Source: Mycetocola saprophilus | Lineage (GTDB): Bacteria > Actinomycetota > Actinomycetes > Actinomycetales > Microbacteriaceae | NCBI RefSeq assembly: GCF_000718085.1 | Contig: NZ_JOEC01000002.1 | Coordinates: 434,001 to 498,000 of the forward strand | Length of the DNA: 64,000 nucleotides | Direction of reading: 5' to 3' | Shown: one piece after another, positions 8,401 through 16,059 of the stretch | Layout: the number at the start of each line of letters is the position of its first letter | Numbering within the stretch: position 1 is the first letter of the stretch | Translations under genes and position numbers: made by a program | Notes under the pieces: generated by a model | Database searches by the model: none | What the model was told of the DNA's origin: nothing | What the model saw: only the letters and a program-made list of their open reading frames with translations

Positions 8401-10586
8401 TCGACCACGAGCGTGCGATCGGTGGGCAGCGTGCCGGTTGCCTCCTTCTGGGCGGCGAGATAGGCCCGCAGGTTGTCGATGGCAAAGGGATCGAGTCCGG
8501 CGGCGCTCAGCCGGGTGGCCGCGGGTTCGGGATCCAGCGCGGCGATCTCCCGGGCGAATGCGCCCAGCGCCTTGCCCAGTGCCGCGGGGCGGCCCAGGCC
8601 GTCGCCGCGCCAGAACGGCAGCCGTCCGGGTTGTCCGGGCGCGGGGGTGACGATCACCCGGTCGTGGGTGATCTCGCGGATCTTCCAGCTCGTCGTGCCC
8701 AGCGCAAACACGTCGCCCACCCGCGACTCGTACACCATCTCCTCATCCAGCTCGCCGACGCGCGAACCGGTGCCACCCTCGCCGTCGCCGACGAGGTACA
8801 CCCCGAACAGGCCGCGGTCGGGAATCGTGCCTCCGGCGATGACCGCGAGGCGCTGCGCGCCCGGGCGTCCGGTCAGGGTGCCGTCCTCGCGGTCCCAGAT
8901 CACGCGCGGTCGCAGCTCGGCGAACTCGTCACTGGGATAGCGACCGGACACCAGATCCAGCACCGCGTCAAACGCCGCCCGAGGGAGGGCCGAGAAGGGG
9001 GCGCTGCGTCGGACGGACTCAAACCAGTCCTCCACGGCGATGGGTTCTAACGCACATACGGCGACGGTCTGCTGGGCCAGGATGTCCAGCGGGTTGCTGG
9101 GCACCCGAAGCTGTTCGATCTCGCCGGCGAGCATCCGCTCGGCCGAGACCGCGCTGGAGAGCAGGTCGGAGCGATGTTTGGGATAGAGGAACCCGCGCGA
9201 GACCTCACCCACCTGGTGTCCGGCCCGTCCGATGCGCTGGAGCCCGGCGGCCACCGAGGGCGGGGACTCGATCTGAATGACCAGATCCACCTCGCCCATG
9301 TCGATGCCCAGCTCGAGGCTCGAGGTGGCCACCACGCAGCGCAGACGCCCGGTTTTCAGGTCGTCCTCGATCTCCGCCCGCTGCGCCTTGGCCACCGAAC
9401 CATGGTGGGCGCGGGCGAGGATCGGAGCTTCGGGATCGATGCCGTTGGTCTGCCCGCTGCCGCCCACGAGCTGCGCGGGCGGGAGCAGGGTATCGAGGTC
9501 CGGGACAGTCGAACCCAGCCGGGCCGCATACTGCTCGTTGAGCTGCGCGGTGAGGCGCTCGGCCAGGCGACGCGAGTTCACAAACACGATCGTCGAGCGG
9601 TGCTCGAGGATCCGCTCGATCACCGACTCCTCAATAAAGGGCCAGATCGATCCCGGCCGATCCACCTCGGGCAGATCCTCGGAGGAACGAGTAGTAGTGC
9701 CGCTGGAACGCTCAGACCCGGGGAGGTTACCGGAGGAACGGGCCGATCCCCCTTGCGCTTCACCGGGATCAGCGGTGAGATCGATAAAGCCGTCGTCCTC
9801 GGTGTGCAGGGGCCCATGCTCGGTGGGACCCTCGGACACCGAGTACCGCGGCAGATCGGTCATATCCGGAACGGGCACGATGACCCGCAGATCAAACTTT
9901 TTCTGCGAGACGGGCTTCACGATGGTGACCGGGGCCGTGCCACCGAGAAAGCGCGCGACCTCGGCCTCGGGGCGCACGGTCGCCGAGAGCCCGATCCGCT
10001 GCACGGGTTCGGGCACCAGCGCATCCAGGCGTTCCAGGCTGAGCGCCAGATGAGCCCCACGCTTGGTTGAGGCGACCGCGTGAATCTCGTCGATGATAAC
10101 GGTGTCCACTCCGCGCAGGGTCTCCCGGGCCGAGCCGGTGAGCATCAAAAAGAGCGACTCGGGGGTCGTGATCAGGATGTCCGGCGGATTCTTGATCAGC
10201 GCTCGCCGCTCGGCCGCCGGGGTGTCACCCGAGCGGACGCCGACCCGTAGATCCCGTACCGCGATGCCCTCGCGCTCGGCGGTGCGGCGGATACCGCTGA
10301 GCGGGGCGCGGAGGTTACGTTCGACGTCGACGCCGAGGGCCTTGAGCGGGGAGATGTAGAGCACCCGGGTCGTGGTTTCCGGCGGCTCGGTGGTGGCCAA
10401 GCGGTCCAGGGCCCAGAGGAAGGCCGAGAGAGTTTTTCCCGAACCGGTGGGGGCGATCACCAGGGTGTTGTCGCCGCCGGAGATGGCCTTCCACGCGCCG
10501 GCCTGGGCGGCCGTGGGCGCGGCAAAGGACTCGGCGAACCAGGTCCGAGTCGCCGGGCCAAACCCGGTCAGTGCCACGCGGGCCAC
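5499..10586 (-). CDS. lhr: Large ATP-dependent helicase Lhr
   Basis: 1695 residues, the long form of Lhr, a 3'-5' translocating superfamily 2 helicase for DNA or RNA:DNA duplexes used in DNA damage responses. Walker A is APTGSGKT (residues 45-52) and Walker B is DEIH (166-169). The second RecA domain contains SSLELGIDMGEVDLVIQ and QRIGRAGH. A long C-terminal Lhr-specific region follows. Two low-complexity insertions are visible: a Ser/Gly/Thr stretch at about residues 275-305 and a Gly/Ala/Ser/Arg stretch at about 1365-1470. The start is GTG, four bases after the stop of the hydrolase gene, so the two are probably co-transcribed with the downstream glycosylase. Confidence 0.95.
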   Translation of the reverse strand: MARVALTGFGPATRTWFAESFAAPTAAQAGAWKAISGGDNTLVIAPTGSGKTLSAFLWALDRLATTEPPETTTRVLYISPLKALGVDVERNLRAPLSGIRRTAEREGIAVRDLRVGVRSGDTPAAERRALIKNPPDILITTPESLFLMLTGSARETLRGVDTVIIDEIHAVASTKRGAHLALSLERLDALVPEPVQRIGLSATVRPEAEVARFLGGTAPVTIVKPVSQKKFDLRVIVPVPDMTDLPRYSVSEGPTEHGPLHTEDDGFIDLTADPGEAQGGSARSSGNLPGSERSSGTTTRSSEDLPEVDRPGSIWPFIEESVIERILEHRSTIVFVNSRRLAERLTAQLNEQYAARLGSTVPDLDTLLPPAQLVGGSGQTNGIDPEAPILARAHHGSVAKAQRAEIEDDLKTGRLRCVVATSSLELGIDMGEVDLVIQIESPPSVAAGLQRIGRAGHQVGEVSRGFLYPKHRSDLLSSAVSAERMLAGEIEQLRVPSNPLDILAQQTVAVCALEPIAVEDWFESVRRSAPFSALPRAAFDAVLDLVSGRYPSDEFAELRPRVIWDREDGTLTGRPGAQRLAVIAGGTIPDRGLFGVYLVGDGEGGTGSRVGELDEEMVYESRVGDVFALGTTSWKIREITHDRVIVTPAPGQPGRLPFWRGDGLGRPAALGKALGAFAREIAALDPEPAATRLSAAGLDPFAIDNLRAYLAAQKEATGTLPTDRTLVVERTRDELGDWRIVLHSPYGMQVHAPWALAVGARLQERLGINGTPVASDDGIVLRLPDAEAEPPGADLFLFDPAELEEIVTAEVGSSALFASRFRESAARALLLPNYNPGKRAPLWQQRQRSAQLLDVARNYPTFPILLEAVRECLQDVYDVPALIDLAKRLESRSVRIAETETESASPYAAALLFGYVGAFMYEGDAPIAERRAAALSLDPQLLAELLGRVEMRELLDPDVLAQTEAELQRLDPERRLRGIEGTADLLRLLGPLRADEVAERLRPVEARSDSHGEPSDPEIPVVPPVSLTDAEGYLSELERTRRALPISVRGTVHWIAIEDASRVRDALGVPLPPGVPAVFTESVPDPLGDLIGRYARSHGPFRAGTVADRFGLGIAVVTHTLGRLADARRLVRGEFLPEVSVEPEDPARAAEWCDAEVLRRLRLRSLAALRQEVEPVSPDTFARFLDDWHGLGGDLHGIDGVLSVVDQLAGLYLPASAWETLILPLRVRDYTPALLDRLTASGEVIWSGMGNLGARDGWVALHPADLAPYTLAAPPTEPDLGPEHAAVLDVLAGGGAFFFAQLQQALPEISSARLDEVLWELVWAGLVAGDTLAPLRGFTAGRGAHKAAAPAPRARLNRSRLSRARSLGGAVPMNGAGAYGVPGGGARALGPGGAVSFRDEALAGDDTGNESIGPRESGLTDGASDEGTGLGARSSAAGVSARRPVLPRRSTYGVPREGAPPHLSGRWSLLPAPIVDPTVRGAADAELLLERYGVLTRGSVMAEGAAGGFALAYRVLAEMESAGRVRRGYFIEGLGGAQFAQASSVDRLRRAILPDPNPAPPRIRTLAATDPANPFGAALPWPAAGAESPWPTPDAVPTGHRPGRKAGGLVTLVDGDLVLYLERGGKSLLTFTTDPDRVALAAASLVALVRAGHVDKLAIEKFNGGSVHASPAALVLRAAGFSDTPKGLRIRRGIA

Positions 10587-10590
10587 GGCC

Positions 10591-11232
10591 CTAGTACTGC
10601 CGATCGAGGAAGGCGCGCAGATCCGCCAGCTCGGGACCGGAGATCGAGTGGTCCAGGCCCTCGTAGATGCGACCGGAAAGGGTCGAGTGATCGGGCAGCC
10701 AGTCGGTGGTGCGCGCCACGGCCTCGTCGCTGATCACGGTGTCGGCGCTTCCGCGACCCCAGAACACCGGGGGACGGGTTTCCTGCAAAATCGCGTCTCC
10801 GGGCTGGTCTCCGGCCACCACGAACCCCGCGAGGTTGCCGGCGAAGGCGAAGCGCTCGGGGGCGCGACGCAGCAGGTGGACGGACATGGCCCCGCCCTGG
10901 GAGAACCCGGCGGCGGCGACGCTGGTCGGGGTGAAGGGGAGGGCATCGATCCAGGCGATGATGGCATCCACCGAGGCGTCCAGGCCCGCGGGGTCGGGGG
11001 CACCGGGGACCGCGAGCGGGAACCAGGACCAGCCATCGATCGGCCAGGGGGCCTGCAGCGGAGCGCGCAGCGAGGCGATCACCGGGGCCTCGGGGAGGTG
11101 CGGGACCAGACCAAACAGGTCGGCCTCGTTGGACCCGTAGCCGTGCAGCAGGAGCAGCAGCGGACGTCCGGCGCGCTCCTCCTCGGGAACCGACCAGAGA
11201 ACGGCATCGGGGTTGATCGCGGGGAGGGACAT
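10591..11232 (-). CDS. Alpha/beta hydrolase, phospholipase/carboxylesterase type
   Basis: 213 residues. Features are the oxyanion region LLLLLHGYGSNEADLF, the nucleophile elbow GFSQGG (Ser of G-x-S-x-G), a likely catalytic Asp in GSADTVIS and a His near the C-terminus (GLDHSIS). This is the YpfH/carboxylesterase 2 subgroup, acting on short-chain esters; the substrate is unknown. The start at 11232 is preceded by AAGGA; a much longer in-frame extension crosses the repeat region and is rejected. It is the first gene of the probable hydrolase-lhr-glycosylase operon. Confidence 0.88.
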   Translation of the reverse strand: MSLPAINPDAVLWSVPEEERAGRPLLLLLHGYGSNEADLFGLVPHLPEAPVIASLRAPLQAPWPIDGWSWFPLAVPGAPDPAGLDASVDAIIAWIDALPFTPTSVAAAGFSQGGAMSVHLLRRAPERFAFAGNLAGFVVAGDQPGDAILQETRPPVFWGRGSADTVISDEAVARTTDWLPDHSTLSGRIYEGLDHSISGPELADLRAFLDRQY

Positions 11233-11326
11233 CGGCGGATCCTTCGGCTCGGGACGTGTGGCTAAACGGGTCACCTCCCAGGTTAGGCTCTTCCACCGAC
11301 ATCCGCACCAGCCGCCGCCTTCGGTC

Positions 11327-11500
11327 GCGCTCGCCCGAAGCGAACTGTGTTCTATAGGGCCTCGCTTCCGGCGTTGTTGTTCGGTGACCTCGTTGCGCTC
11401 ACTCGAAGCGAACTGTGTTTTGTGCGGCTCGCTTCCGGCGTCGTTGTTCCTCGACCTCATGGCGCTCGCTCGAAGCGAAATCGATTGGCTCGCTTCCCCC
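11327..11500. repeat. Tandem palindromic intergenic repeats (2.6 units of about 67 bp)
   Basis: Three units begin at 11327, 11395 and 11462, the last truncated. Each starts GCGCTCG or GCGCTCA and contains GAAGCGA followed after about 18-20 bases by TCGCTTC, forming a 7-bp stem. The second half of each full unit carries CGTTGTTGTTC or a close variant. They sit in the divergent region between the hydrolase and the Nudix gene, resembling REP-type or degenerate mobile palindromes. Confidence 0.75.
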
Positions 11501-11523
11501 GGCGAATCTTGTAAGAATGAAGC

Positions 11524-12096
11524 ATGAGCGTACGCACCCCGGATCCCGAACCGCTGCCCGATGAGCCGAGCCGTCCGGTGAACCCGGGCTGGCTGAGTGA
11601 TGTGGAGCTGGAGGAGATCCGGCACCGCCTGCCCCTGCTGTATGTGGAGGCAATCCCCGTGCGCCAGGACGGACTGGGCCAGGTCACCGAGGTGGGCATC
11701 CTGCTCCGGGGTACCGCGCTGGGCGCGATCACCCGCACCATCGTCTCGGGTCGGGTGCTCTACGGCGAGACCCTGCGCGAGTCGCTGTTCCGGCACCTGG
11801 AAAAGGATCTGGGCCCGATGGCCTTCCCGCTGCTGCCCGCCTCCCCGGTCCCGTTCCACGTGGCCGAATACTTCCCGCTGCCCGGTGTCTCGGCCTTCAC
11901 CGATGAGCGTCAGCACGCGGTCTCCCTCGCCTATGTGGTGCCGGTGACCGGAACCTGCGAGCCGCGCCAGGATGCCCTGGAAATCACCTGGCTGACCCCC
12001 GAGGAGGCCTCGAGTGATGCGCTCGCCGCCGAGATGGAGGGCGGCCGCGGCACCCTGCTGCGTGCGGCGCTGGCCTCGGTCGGCGCGCTGCGCTAA
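11524..12096 (+). CDS. Nudix hydrolase family protein (DUF4916)
   Basis: 190 residues matching the actinobacterial DUF4916 Nudix group: NPGWLSDVELEEIRHRLP, then YVEAIPVRQDGLGQVTEVGILLRG, the Nudix-like region YGETLRESLFRHLEKDLGP (a degenerate box), VAEYFP and RQHAVSLAYVVPVTG. The classical GX5EX7REUXEEXGU box is altered at several positions, so hydrolase activity is uncertain. No close upstream partner; a strong bidirectional terminator follows at 12139. Confidence 0.85.
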   Translation: MSVRTPDPEPLPDEPSRPVNPGWLSDVELEEIRHRLPLLYVEAIPVRQDGLGQVTEVGILLRGTALGAITRTIVSGRVLYGETLRESLFRHLEKDLGPMAFPLLPASPVPFHVAEYFPLPGVSAFTDERQHAVSLAYVVPVTGTCEPRQDALEITWLTPEEASSDALAAEMEGGRGTLLRAALASVGALR

Positions 12097-12138
12097 TCGC
12101 CCTCGAAGCCGGGAGCACGCCGTTCCCGAGTGAATAAA

Positions 12139-12175
12139 GGTGGGCCCCATCCGAAATGATCGGATGGGGCCCACC
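12139..12175. terminator. Bidirectional intrinsic terminator
   Basis: A perfect 15-bp stem (GGTGGGCCCCATCCG and its complement) with a 7-base loop, preceded by an A-rich and followed by a T-rich stretch. It lies between the convergent Nudix and DEAD-box helicase genes and can serve both. Confidence 0.92.
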
Positions 12176-12248
12176 ATTATTTGTCTCGCCGAAACTCTGG
12201 CCGAAGCCTTGTTTGGCCGAAGCTCCGTGTGGCCGGAGCCGCTAGCGA

Positions 12249-13904
12249 CTAGTAACCGCTGGGAGCGGAGGCGCGACGCGGACCGTTGCCGCGACCGCGC
12301 GAGTTGCCGCCGTCGGAGCTGGTCGAGTACATGGCCGAGGAGCCGCCGCGGGTGTTGCCACCGCGACCGCCACCGGACTCGCCACGACGGGCCTGACCGG
12401 CACCGGCACCCTGACCGCGTCCGCCCTGACCGCGTCCACCCTGGCCGGCACCCTGACCCGAACGCTGAGCGCCCTGGCCGCGTCCGCCTTCGGTGCGCTG
12501 TCCGCCGCGACCGCCCTCGGTGCGCTGGCCACCCTGGCCGCGTCCACCTTCGGAACGCTGTCCGCCCTGGCCGCCGCCCTGCTGAGCCTTGCGCTGTCCG
12601 CCACCGGGACGGTCGGCGCGACCCTCGCGGATCGCACGCTTACGCAGCGCGTTGGCACCCTGGCTCTTGCCGCCGCCACCCTGCTGCTGGACCGGGGCCA
12701 GCGGCGCGGGCTTCACAAACGCGGCAACCGGGCCAACCAGCTCGGTCACGGCGGCCGAGTCGGCATCCACCTGCTGGAAGTCCACGGTGATCGCGGCCTT
12801 CTTCATGATCTTCTTGAGGTCATCGGTCTGGCTGGGCAGGCAGATGGTCACCACGTCACCCTCGGTGCCCGCACGTGCGGTACGGCCCGAGCGGTGCAGG
12901 TACGCCTTGTGTTCCATGGGCGGGTCGACGTGCACAACCAGCTCGACACCATCCACGTGCACACCACGGGCGGCAACGTCGGTGGCCACCAGGACGCGCA
13001 CGCCCTCGGGGCCGGTCGAGCCGAATGCTGCCAGGTTGCGGTCACGCTGGGGCTGGGAGAGGTTTCCGTGCAGGTCCACCGCGGGGATGCCCTGCGAGGT
13101 GAGCTGCTTGGCCAGCTTCTTGGCCTGGTGCTTGGTGCGGGTGAAGAGGATCCGCTTGCTCTGACCGCTGGCCAGGGTGGTGATCAGGTCCTTCTTACCC
13201 TCGAGCGAGGAGATCGAGAAGACGTGGTGGGTCATCGCGGCCACGTGCGAGGTGGCCTCGTCCACCGAGTGCAGAACCTCGTTGTGCAGGAAGCGGCGCA
13301 CGAGCTTGTCCACACCGTTGTCCAGGGTGGCCGAGAACAGCAGTCGCTGACCGTTTTCGGGGGTGGCCGAGAGCAGACGGGTGACAACCGGGAGGAAGCC
13401 GAGGTCGGCCATGTGGTCGGCCTCGTCGATCACGGTGATCTCCACGGCGTCCAGGCGCACGTGGCCCTGCTTCATGAGGTCTTCCAGGCGGCCGGGGCAG
13501 GCCACGACGATGTCGACGCCGGCGTTCAGCGCGTTGACCTGACGGGTCTGGTTGATGCCACCGAAGATGGTGGTGGTCTTCAGACCGTAGGCCTCGGCCA
13601 GCGGGTTGATGACCGCGGCGATCTGGGTGGCCAGCTCGCGGGTCGGGGCGAGGACCAGACCCAGCGGGCGGCCGGGACGACGGTTGCCGCCGGCCAGCTC
13701 GGTGGCCAGGCGCGCGACGAGGGGGATCGAGAAGGCGAGGGTCTTGCCCGAGCCGGTCTTTCCGCGGCCGAGGACGTCGCGTCCGCCGAGGGTGTCGGCC
13801 AGGGTGTCCACCTGGATGGGGAAGGCGTTCTCCTTGCCGTCGGCCGCGAGGACCTTAACGAGCGGAGCGGGAACGCCGAGTGAGGCGAAAGTTGTTTCTG
13901 ACAT
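12249..13904 (-). CDS. DEAD-box ATP-dependent RNA helicase with RGG-rich tail
   Basis: 551 residues. Canonical motifs: Walker A GRGKTGSGKT (46-55), PTREL (88-92), DEAD (160-163), SAT (191-193), then in the second RecA domain VLVATDVAARGVHVDGV and HRSGRTARAG. Residues from about 400 onwards form a low-complexity basic tail of repeated GGQR, EGGRG and RGG units, typical of an RNA-binding or condensate-promoting tail. Likely role: RNA unwinding in ribosome assembly or RNA decay, as in RhlE/CsdA-like proteins. An AAAGG site precedes the ATG, and a candidate promoter at 14102-14131 gives a leader of almost 200 bases, as seen for cold-responsive helicases. Confidence 0.93.
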   Translation of the reverse strand: MSETTFASLGVPAPLVKVLAADGKENAFPIQVDTLADTLGGRDVLGRGKTGSGKTLAFSIPLVARLATELAGGNRRPGRPLGLVLAPTRELATQIAAVINPLAEAYGLKTTTIFGGINQTRQVNALNAGVDIVVACPGRLEDLMKQGHVRLDAVEITVIDEADHMADLGFLPVVTRLLSATPENGQRLLFSATLDNGVDKLVRRFLHNEVLHSVDEATSHVAAMTHHVFSISSLEGKKDLITTLASGQSKRILFTRTKHQAKKLAKQLTSQGIPAVDLHGNLSQPQRDRNLAAFGSTGPEGVRVLVATDVAARGVHVDGVELVVHVDPPMEHKAYLHRSGRTARAGTEGDVVTICLPSQTDDLKKIMKKAAITVDFQQVDADSAAVTELVGPVAAFVKPAPLAPVQQQGGGGKSQGANALRKRAIREGRADRPGGGQRKAQQGGGQGGQRSEGGRGQGGQRTEGGRGGQRTEGGRGQGAQRSGQGAGQGGRGQGGRGQGAGAGQARRGESGGGRGGNTRGGSSAMYSTSSDGGNSRGRGNGPRRASAPSGY

Positions 13905-14101
13905 GCTGGTGCCTTTCGGGCATCACGTCCCCGCGGGCAGCGGCACAGCCGAGCTTCGGGGCAGGGGTGGCGAAGGCGCAGGTGTGCGCATCCGTTCGCC
14001 GTATGAAGTGTCATCGAATCGGCGTGGCCGACGAGAGAGGGAGCGTTCTACGACGCACGTGAGCGTGGGGCGGTGCCCCAAACGAGATCACGAGTGCTTC
14101 C

Positions 14102-14131
14102 AGTCTAGCGCGACCGCTCGCTCACGCCCAA
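14102..14131 (-). promoter_or_regulatory. Candidate promoter of the DEAD-box helicase
   Basis: On the minus strand TTGGGC (14126-14131) and TAGACT (14102-14107) are separated by 18 bp. This would place the transcript start near 14095 and leave a 5' leader of about 190 nt before the helicase ATG. Match to consensus is fair; not tested. Confidence 0.45.
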
Positions 14132-14279
14132 TACTCACGGGGAAAGCACATCGGGAGGGGCGGATCGAAAAATCATCCATCGTCCCGCCCTCGGGGGCGA
14201 ATCGTTGACTCCGGGCGAAACACTCCCCCGAGAGTTTGTCTTCTATGTCGCCCAAATGACACTTATTTGTCAAATTAAC

Positions 14280-14308
14280 TTGAGTGAATGAAAACGAAAG
14301 CGTAGAGT
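14280..14308 (+). promoter_or_regulatory. Candidate promoter of the first phage-like cassette
   Basis: TTGAGT (14280-14285) and TAGAGT (14303-14308) with a 17-bp spacer, in a locally AT-rich stretch. A GACATGA box follows the -10 closely, as it does at the second cassette promoter (17397-17426). Confidence 0.5.
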
Positions 14309-14513
14309 CGTTGACATGAACACGGTGATTGTCACCAAGACGATCGCCGGTTCTGATGGGGCAGCTGCCTCATCTCACACGGCGGTTCCTGTGACGGGGT
14401 CGCGACTTCCTCATTACCCGCCTCGGCGGGTGGGTCGCGGCGCTAGACGGATGCCACGGGCGTAGAGGCGTCCCGGGTAGCTAGGAAACACGAACCCACG
14501 ATTTTCGCGAATG
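14309..14513 (+). other. Structured leader of the first phage-like cassette
   Basis: About 200 untranslated bases between the candidate promoter and the first small ORF. It contains a short hairpin ACCCGCC-TC-GGCGGGT near 14417-14432 and other GC-rich stems. No open reading frame with a ribosome binding site was found. Confidence 0.4.
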
Positions 14514-14525
14514 GAAGGAGCACAG

Positions 14526-14645
14526 ATGACGACCACACACTACGTAGCCGGCGGTCAGCCGGGATTCCCCTTGAAAAATGCGTCAACCGGTGCCGTCCTT
14601 CCCGGGCGACGATCGGTGTGGCACGGGCGGGTGAGCGCCGAGTGA
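14526..14645 (+). CDS. 39-residue protein at the head of the lysis-like cassette
   Basis: Begins MTTTHYVAGG and ends WHGRVSAE. A strong AAGGAG site at 14514-14519 lies six bases before the ATG. Its TGA overlaps the GTG start of the next gene, so translation is coupled. No transmembrane helix or known domain; Gly/Pro-containing and short. Phage lysis regions often start with small unannotated ORFs, but the role here is unknown. Confidence 0.55.
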   Translation: MTTTHYVAGGQPGFPLKNASTGAVLPGRRSVWHGRVSAE

Positions 14646-15076
14646 ACGCCGGTGAACTCACCGCCTGGGCGGGTGAGGCCACCATCGCGCAGGCAGTGCT
14701 GGTAGCGGGGGCGATCATCGCGGTCGCGACCCTCTGCTGGCGCGTCTGGCCCTGGGTCAAGGGGTTTGTCGCGCTGGTGAGTGCGCTGGGGGACCTTCCC
14801 CGGTTCCTCGTGGACACCCGACGTCATGCCCGTGAAACGACCGCGGTCCTGACCGCGGTGAAGGACGAGGTGCTCCCCAACCATGGGGGCAGCATGCGGG
14901 ACGCGGTGGACCGGGGCGAACGTGCCTCGGCCGAACTCGCGGTCAGACTCGGGGCCGTCGAACAGAAGCTGGCCGACTTGGAGGACACGCTAACCCGGGA
15001 CAACACCCGAATCGCGGTGCTCGAGGCGGTTCAGCCGCGCGATGCGCGTGGCCGGTTCATGAAGGAGGAGGGATGA
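14642..15076 (+). CDS. Phage-type membrane protein with coiled coil (DUF2746-like)
   Basis: 144 residues starting with GTG (reading NAGELTAWAGEA). One N-terminal membrane helix (about residues 14-45) is followed by a predicted coiled coil rich in Glu, Asp and Arg (AELAVRLGAVEQKLADLEDTL, about 95-115) and a basic tail ending DARGRFMKEEG. This layout matches the small membrane proteins of actinophage lysis cassettes (DUF2746-like). It overlaps the small ORF upstream and the holin downstream by 4 bp each. It may assist or time lysis. Confidence 0.65.
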   Translation: MNAGELTAWAGEATIAQAVLVAGAIIAVATLCWRVWPWVKGFVALVSALGDLPRFLVDTRRHARETTAVLTAVKDEVLPNHGGSMRDAVDRGERASAELAVRLGAVEQKLADLEDTLTRDNTRIAVLEAVQPRDARGRFMKEEG

Positions 15077-15312
15077 GTATTTTCACCCGAAAGTTCTGGT
15101 CCTATGCCGGAGAACGGGCCATCAAAACCATGGCACAGGCGGCCGTTGCCCTGATCGGCACCGGAAGCCTGGGGCTGCTGGAGGTCCAGTGGTGGGGCGT
15201 GTTTTCGGCCTCGCTGTTGGCCGGGATCATCTCGGTCCTGACCTCGATCAGCACCCCGCAGGTTGAGGATGCACACCTCGATCGGTTCCGGGACTTCCCG
15301 CCCGGAACCTAA
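15073..15312 (+). CDS. Phage holin, r1t type
   Basis: 79 residues: MSIFTRKFWSYAGERAIKT, then two hydrophobic helices (about residues 18-36 and 42-60; ALIGTGSLGLLEV and VFSASLLAGIISVLTSI) joined by a short turn containing QWWG, then a charged C-terminus. These features and the FWxxxxERAIKT start are typical of r1t-family holins. A holin forms membrane lesions that release murein hydrolases. ATGA overlap with the preceding gene. No endolysin of normal length is nearby, only the truncated M23 gene that follows. Confidence 0.82.
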   Translation: MSIFTRKFWSYAGERAIKTMAQAAVALIGTGSLGLLEVQWWGVFSASLLAGIISVLTSISTPQVEDAHLDRFRDFPPGT

Positions 15313-15347
15313 TGCCTCGGAGCGCATCTCGTGTTCCGAGATTCACA

Positions 15348-15620
15348 AGAAACACATAACGAAAGGAGGAGTGATGGCAAGACTTCCGTTTGCGCGGAGT
15401 CAGGTGACCCAGGTTTTTGGGCCGCGTGATTTTCCGCAGGACCCTTTCCACAAGGGGATCGATTTTGGCTCGGGTGTCAGCGTCGGGCTGGCAGTTCCGG
15501 TCGCGGCGGCTGGAACCGTTATCGGTTCGGGCCAGAGTGCGGCGATCAACTTTTGGAAAGAGGTTGATCATGGTGGTGGCTGGACCACGCGCTATCACAT
15601 GTTGGGGTCGTCCGCCGGTC
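15348..15620 (+). repeat. Duplicated block, copy A
   Basis: Near-identical to 17506-17780, in direct orientation and about 2.1 kb apart. Identity starts in AGAAACACA upstream of the ribosome binding site and ends after the codons for SSAGP. A short diverged island lies near 15490-15532, with almost perfect flanks, suggesting gene conversion after duplication. Confidence 0.9.
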
Positions 15621-15901
15621 CCCCCGGACCGACCGGTCCCACCACCCCCAAAATTGGAGAAGACATGCCCAAGATCCTTAAGGTGCCGAACGGTACCATC
15701 GCCCTGATTTCCGAGCTTGGCCAGACCGTGTACACCAGCATGAGCGGTGGGCAGGGTTTCAGCATCGGTGCCAACACCAAGGCCTACGGCGAGGTGACCC
15801 TCGCGACCGAGGACGAAATGACCACCCTGCTGCGCGAGTCGCGTAACCGCTACTCGCAGCTGGTGGCGGATGTGGCGGCGGCGGTCAAGGCCGCCCGCTA
15901 G
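15374..15901 (+). CDS. Truncated M23 peptidase domain fused to a phage-like C-terminal module
   Basis: 175 residues. Residues 1-82 match the N-terminal half of an M23 (LytM-like) peptidase: VTQVFGPRD, FHKGIDFG (HxxxD zinc motif, His25/Asp29) and GGGWTTRYHMLGSS. The C-terminal HxH zinc motif is missing, so peptidase activity is doubtful. A Gly-Pro-Thr linker follows, then a module starting MPKILKVPNG at residue 98. That Met has its own ribosome binding site (GGAGA at 15656-15660), so the module may also be made alone from 15665. The main start has an AAAGGAGGA site. It follows the holin within the same apparent operon. Confidence 0.75.
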   Translation: MARLPFARSQVTQVFGPRDFPQDPFHKGIDFGSGVSVGLAVPVAAAGTVIGSGQSAAINFWKEVDHGGGWTTRYHMLGSSAGPPGPTGPTTPKIGEDMPKILKVPNGTIALISELGQTVYTSMSGGQGFSIGANTKAYGEVTLATEDEMTTLLRESRNRYSQLVADVAAAVKAAR

Positions 15902-15954
15902 GCCCATCCGAGCGGGCGCATTCCCGGGATAATTTCCGGGGGCCGGCAGACGGG

Positions 15955-15983
15955 ACCGGGGCACCGCGGGGTGCCCCGGTTTT
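15955..15983 (+). terminator. Intrinsic terminator of the first phage-like cassette
   Basis: ACCGGGGCACC and GGTGCCCCGGT arms form a perfect 11-bp stem with a 4-base loop, followed by a short T run. It closes the holin/M23 cassette. Confidence 0.85.
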
Positions 15984-16059
15984 GCCGTGTGCGTCGAGGG
16001 ATCCTTCGGATTCGGACGTGGGCGAGGCGACTCTGGTGCAAAGCACGCAGGCTGGAGTG

